Part shown: positions 17,782 to 25,444 of the stretch, in pieces
How positions within the stretch are numbered: position 1 is the first letter of the stretch
Layout: every line of letters starts with the position of its first letter
Assembly: GCA_937892105.1 (NCBI GenBank)
Contig: CALAUZ010000038.1
Span: 1 to 56,384 of the forward strand
Reading direction: 5' to 3'
DNA length: 56,384 bases
Source of the DNA: an uncultured Fretibacterium sp.
GTDB taxonomy: Bacteria > Synergistota > Synergistia > Synergistales > Aminobacteriaceae
Program-made: the position numbers and the translations under genes
The notes under the pieces: model-generated
Databases searched by the model: none
Told to the model about the DNA's origin: nothing
What the model saw: the letters and a program-made list of their open reading frames with translations, nothing else

Positions 17782-18999
17782 ATGAAAACATGGGGTAAGT
17801 TAGCCGTTTTAGCACTTCTAGTTTTTCTGTTTTCAGGCTGTGGTGGCGGTGGGAGCAACACTGCAACTAACGATACCATATACGGTTGGGATACTGACAG
17901 AAACATTGCACAAACTCCAAATCAAGATATGGGACAGCAAGATACTACGCCAATAATACCTACTCCTACACCGGAAGATAATACGCAGTACACCGAGCCG
18001 GATGATACATCTACTATAACTCCTTCTCCTGAGTCTGAGATACCTACTCCTACTCCACCAATTACTGAAAATGAAGATACCAACCCTTACACCCCGACAC
18101 CTGAACCAAGCCCATATATTGAGCCTGACAGCAGCACGTACATAGACACTTACGACATAGCAAGCGCATTAGAGGGCACTTGGAATGGGATTAGTGGTAG
18201 TGGAATGGTAACAAATACGGATACAATCATTGGATTGTTAATGTCGCACATGAGTATCAGCTTTACCCAACCGCAAATAGCAGGTGATAGGGGCACAACA
18301 TACATCACTCAAGAGCAATACTGGGACTATACTGATGGGGAGCAAACATATCAGGCATCATTAGATGGAGACAAGGTACAAAACAGTATCACTCATATTG
18401 GGGCTGATACTTGGCAACTTAATACTACTGATAACACAACAACTACAATTACTCTCACATCCGAGACTACAGCGGAAGTAACACAGGATGGTACAGTAAA
18501 AATAGATGGATACCTTTGGCAATATCATATTAATTATGTGCTACATAAAGAAGGTAATTATGACCCCAGCGCATTGTATGGCAATTGGGAAACAGCAACC
18601 CCATATAATGCCGGTATTGGGACTGCAACTTCTGGAATTATTGGTCGTGATTACGACACATTAGAGTTAAGAGTATCTTCAGCTAAGATTTCTTTTAGTG
18701 AAGGGGGCATAACTCACGACATAAATTTTGGTGCATATAGGGACAGTGTATACATAAACTCAGCAAGTCCTATCTACCCTCGTGAAATAGTTTCGGTTCA
18801 GCAATTAGATAATGATACTTTCACATATAGATTAAAGGGATTTGACACAAATACGAACAGTCCTAGTAGTGCAAGCTCTGTTACTGTAACAATAAAGTTG
18901 ACATCTGATGTAACGGCTGAGATAAATGAGACTGGCCATTTTAGATTATATAGACAACTTTACACGTATAACGTATTTTATAGACTAACAAAGCGATGA
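17782..18999 (+). CDS. Lipoprotein with two lipocalin-like repeats
   Basis: 405 residues. The signal peptide MKTWGKLAVLALLVFLFSGC ends in the lipobox Phe-Ser-Gly-Cys, so it should be lipidated and exported. A long Pro/Thr/Glu linker (residues about 45-120, with repeated PTPTP and PTPEPSP) leads to two related beta-rich modules. The first begins ALEGTWNGISGSGM and the second ALYGNWETATPYNAG. Each ends in a strand such as LTSETTAEVTQDG or LTSDVTAEINETGHF followed by YNVFYRL-like sequence. The repeats resemble bacterial lipocalin-like lipoprotein domains. The ribosome site is AAAGGAGAT. The linker style matches the surface protein at 5288, suggesting host origin or long residence in this host. 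Confidence 0.75.
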   Translation: MKTWGKLAVLALLVFLFSGCGGGGSNTATNDTIYGWDTDRNIAQTPNQDMGQQDTTPIIPTPTPEDNTQYTEPDDTSTITPSPESEIPTPTPPITENEDTNPYTPTPEPSPYIEPDSSTYIDTYDIASALEGTWNGISGSGMVTNTDTIIGLLMSHMSISFTQPQIAGDRGTTYITQEQYWDYTDGEQTYQASLDGDKVQNSITHIGADTWQLNTTDNTTTTITLTSETTAEVTQDGTVKIDGYLWQYHINYVLHKEGNYDPSALYGNWETATPYNAGIGTATSGIIGRDYDTLELRVSSAKISFSEGGITHDINFGAYRDSVYINSASPIYPREIVSVQQLDNDTFTYRLKGFDTNTNSPSSASSVTVTIKLTSDVTAEINETGHFRLYRQLYTYNVFYRLTKR

Positions 19000-19153
19000 A
19001 TTATATATTCTGCAACATACTTAGCGACAAACACTCTGAGCTAGTTAGCAAAGAAGAGCTACCATCCTTGTTTAGATTTTGCACCCTTGAAAACATATGC
19101 AGGTATGCGCACGAAGCTGTGAAAACTATCAGAAATTAGAACAAAGAAAACTC

Positions 19154-19179
19154 ACCCTATGGAAATTTTTCCACAGGGT
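19154..19179. terminator. Hairpin between convergent genes, probable terminator
   Basis: ACCCTATGGAAA pairs with TTTCCACAGGGT around a short T loop; the stem is interrupted by one small mismatch. It lies between the lipoprotein gene (ending 18999) and the leftward replication gene (ending 19219), so it can serve either direction. No long T-run follows, which lowers certainty. Confidence 0.5.
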
Positions 19180-19218
19180 AGCCCTTCCATTAGGAAAATT
19201 TTGCCCACACGGCAGCTC

Positions 19219-21783
19219 TCAATCGGAATATAACCCGCAATAAATCTTCAAATCTTCGTCAGGGTCATCGTCAAGACCGTCGTCGTACTGTGGAATACTC
19301 AGAACATTACCGGTTGGCTTATCAACCTTCACTAATTCTTCGCTCTCTCGGTCAAGTCCTGGCGCGCTACTCTCTTCTCTTGCGCACAACTCATCGTCAT
19401 CACTGTCTTCGGCGGTCGGCTCACAAGACATCTCTACCCTATCAGATACAACGCTATCTTCACTTGCGCATAAATCCTCACTCACAGGTTCAAGAACACT
19501 TAGCTCACTATCTACGTCGCTAACAGATGGCTTCTCTGACTGCCTTAAGCGGTAATTCTCCGCGTTCTCTATTGTTACCCACTCTCCGTTCGCTAAAATC
19601 CTTGACACTAGCGGTTCTACCTTGTCTTCGTTCCATTTCTTCTCTAGTCCGCTCATGTCATACGCATTCGTCGTTACTATCGTCTGTAGTTCATGTGTGT
19701 ACCTATAGTCGATTATCTGGTACAAATAGTCCCAGCCTGCCTCTGTGTTTTTCTCCTTGCCAAAGTCGTCCAGCACTAGGCATTCCACACTCTTGTATTT
19801 CATCATCAGTCCGTAGGGGTCGGTATGCTCTTGGTTCGCTCGCCTTAGCTCGTCTAATAGTTCTGGTACACTACGCATTATCGCTTTACGCCCTGCCTTT
19901 ATCGCATCTAGCGCAATTGCTATCGCTAGGTGTGTCTTTCCTGTTCCTGCTTTACCACCCAAGATAAGGTTCGTTTTCTTTTGCGCTGCCAATATTGCCT
20001 GTGCCTTCGCTACTACTACTTCTGGCGTAGCATTCTCATGCACATACGCATCAAAATTACTACTCCAGCGCGTAGGGGCTATTCCGCTTGCCTTTAACTT
20101 TCTCTCGACTTCAGGGTCTAAATTCTCCGCTTCATACTTTTTCTTCAAATACTCTTCGTCATCAGGATAGTCATGCCTACACTTCAGACATCCGCCCCAT
20201 CCTGCACGCAAACATTTTTCCCCTTTGTAGTCTTGCCCCATTCTTACATTAGGTCTCATGCTGCCCTTCCGGCACCCTCTGGGCAAACTACAATCTTCAG
20301 GGGCGTAGCATCTTGCGCAGGCATAGTCCACTTCAAACGCCAACTTTATCTCTTGGCCGTCGGGGAAGCTACTGTAATCTTCTTGTATGCGTCCGTTCGC
20401 GTCTCTATGAAGCTCTTCATCACTCGCGTCGGGAAACTTCAGGTGCAGGTAGTCTTCCAGTGTCATGTGCCTAGACCATGTTTCATCTTCTCCATCATAG
20501 TCTTTGGGCAGGCTATCAAGGTACTCCAAACGACGCACCTCTTCCTGCGCTAGAATTTGGCTGAACAGCTCTGATAGCGCAACGGGGAACTCTGGCTGTT
20601 TCTTCGGTGCGGGCGAGTACTCTGCTATCACCTTTTCAGCGTCTGCCAGCGGCATAGTCAGCATGGTCGCGGCTTTACTCTCAGCAACGTCGACCACCGC
20701 TGGTTCACTCACCCTTTCTAAAGCAACTACCTGTGCACCCTGTCCAGTATGTTCCGATTTCACGCCCTTCATGTTCCTATACTTGCCTGTCTGGCGGGTG
20801 GCTTCGGGCTTCAATGTCGCGGGCTGACCCATCAGGATCTTGTAGATATAGTTCGCCTTCAGACTCTTCATGTTGCGTCCACGCTTCCGGAAGTTCTCGG
20901 CTTGTTTCTCTATCTCCACATTGATGCGCGTTAGAGTGTGCTTCTTCGCTAGCTCCAGAAGACAGCGGATTTCGTAGTCTTCCAGCTTCGTGCGCCATGA
21001 TAGCGTTAGTAGTAGTCGCACTGTCGGTATCAGCTTGGTGGGAATACCCGTCATGTCCTGCTCTAGCGGGTTTGGAGCGTGGTTTTGGGTTTTGGGGTTT
21101 TCCTGCTTCTGTGCTGTTACCTTCGCTTGATGAGCTTCAGAGACAACAACACTTACCTCTGGTTGAGAAGGGTTTTGGTTTTCGGCTGGGGTCGGAGTCG
21201 TCGCTTCTTCTTGGGAATGCTCTTCCTTCATACAAGAATACGTAGAACTACTTAAGGGAAGTTCTAGCTTCCCCGTTAGGTTAGTTCCTTTAGATTCTGA
21301 TTCTAGATAAATACTCTCTGTCTTTTGTAGAGCAATTTTGTGCGTACCCCCGCACATTTTTGCTCTCGTTTCATCGTCAGGCTGTTCCGCTTCGGTATCT
21401 TGTGAACCCTTATAGCGCAATGCGTCAGCTCCATGAACAATGAAGAGACTAGCAATATTCATCTTGGGGTTGTTGCGTGATTTACTTAGTATGCGGTCTA
21501 CCAGTCCCATATCAATTAATTTCCGCAAGTGCCTTCTTATTGTCCACTTAGAGCAATTAAGAAGTTTTGCGAGTTCAGCAATATAGATACGTACTGTGCG
21601 TGTTCGGATATTAGTGCGTCCTAAGAGCTTAGTGTAGAGAGCGCATGTAGTCTTCTGTAATCCTATGTCTTCTGATACTTCCCTATCGTACTTGAAGAAG
21701 TATACCTTACTCTTGGTGCTATCTGGGGTTACTGTTTGTGTTGTTATCTGGCTTACTGTTTCACTTTGTACTGTTTGCTTCAT
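19219..21783 (-). CDS. Phage replication protein: winged helix plus DnaC/IstB-like helicase-loader ATPase
   Basis: About 854 residues from ATG 21783. The N-terminal ~110 residues hold a winged helix (AELAKLLNCSKWTIRRHLRK, LIDMGLVDRILSKSRN). A disordered linker follows, then a Cys cluster (CARCYAPEDC, GCRKGS, CLRAGWGGCLKC, residues about 488-538) likely to bind zinc as in DnaI-type loaders. The AAA+ domain has Walker A GGKAGTGKTH (about 605-614), Walker B CLVLDDFGKE (about 670-680) and sensor IVTTNAYD. An acidic C-terminal tail ends the protein. It combines origin recognition and helicase loading in one polypeptide. A TTG at 21846 opens the frame earlier but overlaps the promoter and operator, so ATG 21783 is preferred. 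Confidence 0.8.
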   Translation of the reverse strand: MKQTVQSETVSQITTQTVTPDSTKSKVYFFKYDREVSEDIGLQKTTCALYTKLLGRTNIRTRTVRIYIAELAKLLNCSKWTIRRHLRKLIDMGLVDRILSKSRNNPKMNIASLFIVHGADALRYKGSQDTEAEQPDDETRAKMCGGTHKIALQKTESIYLESESKGTNLTGKLELPLSSSTYSCMKEEHSQEEATTPTPAENQNPSQPEVSVVVSEAHQAKVTAQKQENPKTQNHAPNPLEQDMTGIPTKLIPTVRLLLTLSWRTKLEDYEIRCLLELAKKHTLTRINVEIEKQAENFRKRGRNMKSLKANYIYKILMGQPATLKPEATRQTGKYRNMKGVKSEHTGQGAQVVALERVSEPAVVDVAESKAATMLTMPLADAEKVIAEYSPAPKKQPEFPVALSELFSQILAQEEVRRLEYLDSLPKDYDGEDETWSRHMTLEDYLHLKFPDASDEELHRDANGRIQEDYSSFPDGQEIKLAFEVDYACARCYAPEDCSLPRGCRKGSMRPNVRMGQDYKGEKCLRAGWGGCLKCRHDYPDDEEYLKKKYEAENLDPEVERKLKASGIAPTRWSSNFDAYVHENATPEVVVAKAQAILAAQKKTNLILGGKAGTGKTHLAIAIALDAIKAGRKAIMRSVPELLDELRRANQEHTDPYGLMMKYKSVECLVLDDFGKEKNTEAGWDYLYQIIDYRYTHELQTIVTTNAYDMSGLEKKWNEDKVEPLVSRILANGEWVTIENAENYRLRQSEKPSVSDVDSELSVLEPVSEDLCASEDSVVSDRVEMSCEPTAEDSDDDELCAREESSAPGLDRESEELVKVDKPTGNVLSIPQYDDGLDDDPDEDLKIYCGLYSD

Positions 21784-21784
21784 A

Positions 21785-21861
21785 GTGCTATAATCACTTC
21801 CATTCTTTGATTTGGCGAAAGTAATTATAGCACGAAAAACGTGCAAAACACCGTAAGGTGT
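21785..21861 (-). promoter_or_regulatory. Promoter and operator of the helicase-loader gene
   Basis: On the minus strand an extended -10 element (TGC then TATAAT) occupies 21832-21824. Overlapping it is a perfect palindrome, GCACG-AAAAA-CGTGC (21830-21844), whose half-sites match the TTGCACA/TGTGCAA operators at 16407-16426. A second palindrome, ACACC-GTAA-GGTGT, lies at 21848-21861. In addition GTGCTATAATCACTT (21785-21799) and AAGTAATTATAGCAC (21819-21833) form a 15-base inverted repeat with one mismatch, which places a second TATAAT on the opposite strand. Confidence 0.65.
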
Positions 21862-22028
21862 ACTGAAAAGCAGGCAGCCGAATTACCGGCAGCCATTTTT
21901 TTTGCCTTTTTGTAGGTGGCTGGAAGATTATCTGCGGAGTTAATTGTATATACTATTTCGAGTTAATGGAGTAAATCAAAATATAGATGATAAAATATAA
22001 GTAAAATTTTAATTTGAATGGTGTTTTC

Positions 22029-23180
22029 ATGATAGAGCGAAACCGAGCAGGCTGGTATAGGAAAAACCTTTCAGGAGATGCAGAGTACAAATCATTTGTG
22101 CCTACAGTGTTGCCACCTGACCCGAAGCTAGTGGTAGACGAAGAGTTGTTGTTATTATTGTCAGAAGCGCATAGAGTGCTAGGGATACTTGAAGGAGTAA
22201 GCTCGCAAATTCCCGATGTAGATTTATTCATGGCTATGTATGTGCGCAAAGAAGCCTTAATGTCGTCGCAAATAGAAGGAACACAAGCAACGCTAGAAGA
22301 TGTTTTGTCGCCTGAAATAGACAAGAATGCGAATAGAGATGTTAGGGACGTAGTGAATTATGTGAGCGCAATGGAGATAGCTATAGAACTTCTTCAAAAG
22401 TTGCCGTTATGTTGCCGTCTAATGCGTAATATTCATGCTGTGTTAATGAAGGACACTAGGGGTAATGAGAAGTATTCCGGCGAGTTCCGTCGCACGCAAA
22501 ATTGGATATGTGGAGCAGGAAGTACATTGCAAACAGCCAGATATATTCCGCCAAATGTTGAAGACATGCAAGACAGTATGTCAGAGCTAGAAAAGTATAT
22601 AAATGAATATGAAGGCACTGACGAACTGATAAAAGTAGCTCTTATACATTATCAGTTTGAGACGATACATCCTTTTCTAGACGGTAATGGTAGGGTAGGA
22701 AGACTGTTAATAGTACTTTACTTAATAGAGAAGGGAATATTGACGTTACCAGTACTCTATATCTCTTACTATCTGAAGGCAAACCGTATAGAGTATTATG
22801 ACAGGATGAGTGAAGTACGACGAAGCGGTAACTATGAGCAGTGGGTGAAATTCTTTCTGCATGCAATAATAGTATCTTCCGAGAATGCGATAGAGACAAT
22901 CAAGGCTTTATCGGTGCTAAAAGCGAAAGATATGGGACGAGTGCAAACTATGGGGCGAGCGTCAAAGACTGTATCTATGGTGCTAGAATATTTTGAACGT
23001 ACATCCTTAGCGACGACAAGGCGAGTTTCTGAAGATTTAAATTTAAGCTATAGTACGGTATCATCAGCGATAAAAAGATTATGTGATGTTGAGATATTGC
23101 ATTGTGGCGGAAAAGTATTTAGGGGACGAGCCTATTACTACAAAGACTACTTAGATATTTTGCGTAACGGAACGGAATAG
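22029..23180 (+). CDS. Fic-family AMPylase with N-terminal inhibitory motif and C-terminal winged helix
   Basis: 383 residues from ATG 22029. The Fic motif HPFLDGNGRVGR (residues 214-225) is complete, with the catalytic His and the phosphate-binding Asn-Gly-Arg, so it should transfer AMP or a related nucleotide moiety to a target hydroxyl. The class II autoinhibitory motif (S/T)xxxE(G/N) is present as SSQIEG (about 79-84), so activity is normally repressed by its own N-terminal helix. A Fic_N domain precedes the core. The C-terminus carries a winged helix (TTRRVSEDLNLSYSTVSSAI), as in Fic proteins that also bind DNA. A TTG start at 22014 is possible. The target is unknown. Confidence 0.9.
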   Translation: MIERNRAGWYRKNLSGDAEYKSFVPTVLPPDPKLVVDEELLLLLSEAHRVLGILEGVSSQIPDVDLFMAMYVRKEALMSSQIEGTQATLEDVLSPEIDKNANRDVRDVVNYVSAMEIAIELLQKLPLCCRLMRNIHAVLMKDTRGNEKYSGEFRRTQNWICGAGSTLQTARYIPPNVEDMQDSMSELEKYINEYEGTDELIKVALIHYQFETIHPFLDGNGRVGRLLIVLYLIEKGILTLPVLYISYYLKANRIEYYDRMSEVRRSGNYEQWVKFFLHAIIVSSENAIETIKALSVLKAKDMGRVQTMGRASKTVSMVLEYFERTSLATTRRVSEDLNLSYSTVSSAIKRLCDVEILHCGGKVFRGRAYYYKDYLDILRNGTE

Positions 23181-23204
23181 TAGCCTCTGCCTTTAGGTAT
23201 GGCT

Positions 23205-23234
23205 TTGAATGTAAAATGGATTCAGTAGTATAAT
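23205..23234 (+). promoter_or_regulatory. Promoter of the AAA-TOPRIM cassette
   Basis: TTGAAT (23205-23210), an 18-base spacer, then a perfect TATAAT (23229-23234). It lies 29 bases before the first start codon of the AAA gene and after the Fic stop, so the two-gene unit can be expressed on its own. Confidence 0.6.
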
Positions 23235-23262
23235 ACTTCGTAATAAACGAACTAATAAGGTG

Positions 23263-24399
23263 ATGTACAGAGTGGTAATAATGGCAGTAAGATTAAATAA
23301 TTTTTTAGCATTCAACGATTTTTACGTAGATTTTTCATATCCTAAGAAGCTAGTGAAAACGTACCTTAAGAATGAATGTATTAAAGGCTATCCTAGATTT
23401 CGCTATAAGAAACTAATCATATTGTTAGGGGCGAATGCTAGTGGAAAAACTTCATTGGGGCAAATGATGAATAGGATATTAAATTTCATAGTGTACAGAA
23501 GCCCTAGTGTATTAATAGAAGCCGTGAAAGACACGACGCATGAAGCTGAACTGATGCTTGATTTTGTAATGACAGAACCTAGTCCGAAGTTATACCGTAT
23601 TGGAGTGAGAATCTCTGCTACTGCGTCAGCCATAGTTCCAAAATGCGATGTGTATGTAAATAATATAGTGATAAGGCGTGAAGATACATACGAGACAGCC
23701 AAAAAACGCTTGGACGCTAGTGCAATTGAGTATACAGATGATTACACTGTGTTGAATGCAATTCCCGCATTAGGTTTCTTTTTTAGTTATCCTTCCGACG
23801 TAAAGCCCATAGCCCCGCGCAAGACAGACAGTGAAAATTATCGCACGGTGTTAGAGACGATATTGAAGGTACTAGATACGTCAATCACTGGAGTAGAACG
23901 AGTGCAAGAAGCGCGAAATTCGTATAGCATAGGATTTTTAGGCGGAAGTAATGTGTTAATCCAAAATGGTGCTGCAATAAATACGTCCTTGTTGTCGAGT
24001 GGTACAAAAGCAGGGATAGCGATAGCAGACATATTAACAGCCATAATGGAACATGAAAATGGATTTTATTACTGCGATGAGAGATTTCCCTACATACAAA
24101 GCGATGTAGAGTGTGCAGTATTAGGATTAATGACAGAGTATTTAGGGGATAATGAACAGTTATTCTTTACGACACAGAATACAGATATATTGTCTTTGCC
24201 GTATCCTAAGCATAGTTACATGTTCTTGAAAAAAACGGTATTGGATAGTGAGATACGAATAGAGACATTGAGCGCAGATAAGTATTTAAAACGTAATACT
24301 GATGTATTAAGGTGTGCAGTAGAGAATGATTTGTTTTTGACAGCTCCAGATATAGATAAATTACTAACATTAAGCAGGCAAAACAGAGATGCAGAGTAA
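23263..24399 (+). CDS. AAA15/ABC-type ATPase of a two-gene cassette (PARIS AriA-like logic)
   Basis: 378 residues. The ATPase core is complete and of the SMC/ABC-like overcoming-defect type. Walker A is GANASGKTS (residues 56-64), following an N-terminal LNNFLAFNDFYVDFSY as in AAA15/AAA21 proteins. The signature loop is LLSSGTKAGIAIADIL (near 246), Walker B is GFYYCDER (267-274) and the H-switch region is FFTTQNTDILSLP. The insert between Walker A and the signature is beta-rich and short. The start is uncertain: GTG 23260, ATG 23263 or ATG 23281 (the last gives the most typical N-terminus). The stop overlaps the TOPRIM-like gene by 11 bases. Probable sensor or motor of a defence pair; this is inferred from architecture. 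Confidence 0.8.
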   Translation: MYRVVIMAVRLNNFLAFNDFYVDFSYPKKLVKTYLKNECIKGYPRFRYKKLIILLGANASGKTSLGQMMNRILNFIVYRSPSVLIEAVKDTTHEAELMLDFVMTEPSPKLYRIGVRISATASAIVPKCDVYVNNIVIRREDTYETAKKRLDASAIEYTDDYTVLNAIPALGFFFSYPSDVKPIAPRKTDSENYRTVLETILKVLDTSITGVERVQEARNSYSIGFLGGSNVLIQNGAAINTSLLSSGTKAGIAIADILTAIMEHENGFYYCDERFPYIQSDVECAVLGLMTEYLGDNEQLFFTTQNTDILSLPYPKHSYMFLKKTVLDSEIRIETLSADKYLKRNTDVLRCAVENDLFLTAPDIDKLLTLSRQNRDAE

Positions 24400-24919
24400 T
24401 CTTGTGTATTTAGTAGAATGGCAGACGGAGAAGAAAATAGTTGAGATACTGAAGTCTGAACTTCTTTGTGTGAAGCCAGGTCGAGTAAGTGTATTGAATG
24501 TAGTGCAACAATTAGTAAGCCGTACATTGTTTGCGTCTCTTCGTGGACAGATAACCAGTGTATTATTGTTTGATACGGATAACGACGGAGAAAGGATGTT
24601 AAGGAAGAATATAGAAGTGCTAAAGACTTTACCTAATGTTCGTGATGCTGTTATGGGTATTCCGCAAGTGAAAAATCTAGAAGATGAGCTTCTTTATAGC
24701 TGTCAAGTAAAAGATATACGAGAGTTGACAAATAGTAGGAGTCAATCAGATGTAAAGCGAGATTTGTTGAGATTGAAGAATTTAGCTGCTAGATTAGAAA
24801 AGTGTGGTTTTAGCGCACAGCGATTATGGTCTAGGAATGCACTTGAAGAATTTGCATGGATAGAGAATAGAGCAAACACTATAAAATTACCATATACAGT
24901 AAATAAGCATATACAGTAA
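24389..24919 (+). CDS. Small TOPRIM-like protein paired with the AAA ATPase
   Basis: 176 residues. VYLVEWQTEKKIVEIL puts a conserved Glu at position 10, and SVLLFDTDNDGERM puts Asp62, Asp64 and Asp66 in the order of a TOPRIM fold (Glu, then Asp-x-Asp), the metal site of OLD-type nucleases and of the AriB effector of PARIS. It is much smaller than AriB (usually ~300 residues). The C-terminal half is helical with many Arg/Lys (KRDLLRLKNLAARLEKCGFS). The last eight residues come from a 17-base tandem duplication that also creates the stop. The 11-base overlap with the AAA gene means coupled synthesis. A nuclease role is inferred from the fold pattern only. Confidence 0.6.
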   Translation: MQSNLVYLVEWQTEKKIVEILKSELLCVKPGRVSVLNVVQQLVSRTLFASLRGQITSVLLFDTDNDGERMLRKNIEVLKTLPNVRDAVMGIPQVKNLEDELLYSCQVKDIRELTNSRSQSDVKRDLLRLKNLAARLEKCGFSAQRLWSRNALEEFAWIENRANTIKLPYTVNKHIQ

Positions 24920-24924
24920 ATAAG
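24891..24924. repeat. Perfect 17-base tandem duplication
   Basis: The unit CATATACAGTAAATAAG occurs twice in tandem (24891-24907, 24908-24924) across the 3' end of the TOPRIM-like gene. Because 17 is not a multiple of three, it changes the C-terminal frame and supplies the present stop. It could be a replication slip or the footprint of an excised insertion. Confidence 0.8.
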
Positions 24925-24949
24925 GCTGGAAATATGTTCCCGCGTAATT

Positions 24950-25444
24950 CTAAGCATTAAGTTCAACAATGAGATTTTCTCTGATAGAGTTTTTAACGTC
25001 AATAATTCTCTGATTTTGTGAGCCGCGCCATAGTAAGTTTAAGCTCTTTAACTCTTCCTTCAACTCTCCGTCAATGAGTACGTCAATTCTTTCTAACAAC
25101 TTTCTTTTGCCCTTATCAGCCGCTAATTGCTCAAAGGTGTAGCCACTCCAAGCCATGATGTTATAGCCTAGCTTGTGCACATCATCACACAAATCAGCGA
25201 GAGCATCAGGTTGCTCAAAAGGTTCGCCGCCACTAAGAGTAACGCCGTCTATGAGTGGATTTCTTTTCAACATGGAGATAATCTCCGACGTATCAATTAG
25301 CTTGCCTCCAGCGAAGTCCTGAGCCGTAGGATTTTGGCAGCCTGTACATCTTCTATGACATCCCTGAACAAAAATAGCGAGCCTAATTCCCGGCCCGTCA
25401 ACAAACGATTCTTCAATGATATTGGCGACACGTAAGCTAGGCAT
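24950..25444 (-). CDS. nrdG: Anaerobic ribonucleoside-triphosphate reductase activating protein
   Basis: A 164-residue radical SAM enzyme that generates the glycyl radical on NrdD. The cluster-binding motif is CHRRCTGC (residues about 31-38; CxxxCxxC as required) inside FVQGCHRRCTGCQNP. The SAM-binding motif GVTLSGGEPFEQPDAL follows. Length is normal for NrdG. The start ATG 25444 overlaps the nrdD stop by 8 bases, giving translational coupling. It converges on the TOPRIM-like gene with a 30-base gap. Phages of anaerobes often carry this pair to supply deoxynucleotides. Confidence 0.95.
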   Translation of the reverse strand: MPSLRVANIIEESFVDGPGIRLAIFVQGCHRRCTGCQNPTAQDFAGGKLIDTSEIISMLKRNPLIDGVTLSGGEPFEQPDALADLCDDVHKLGYNIMAWSGYTFEQLAADKGKRKLLERIDVLIDGELKEELKSLNLLWRGSQNQRIIDVKNSIRENLIVELNA

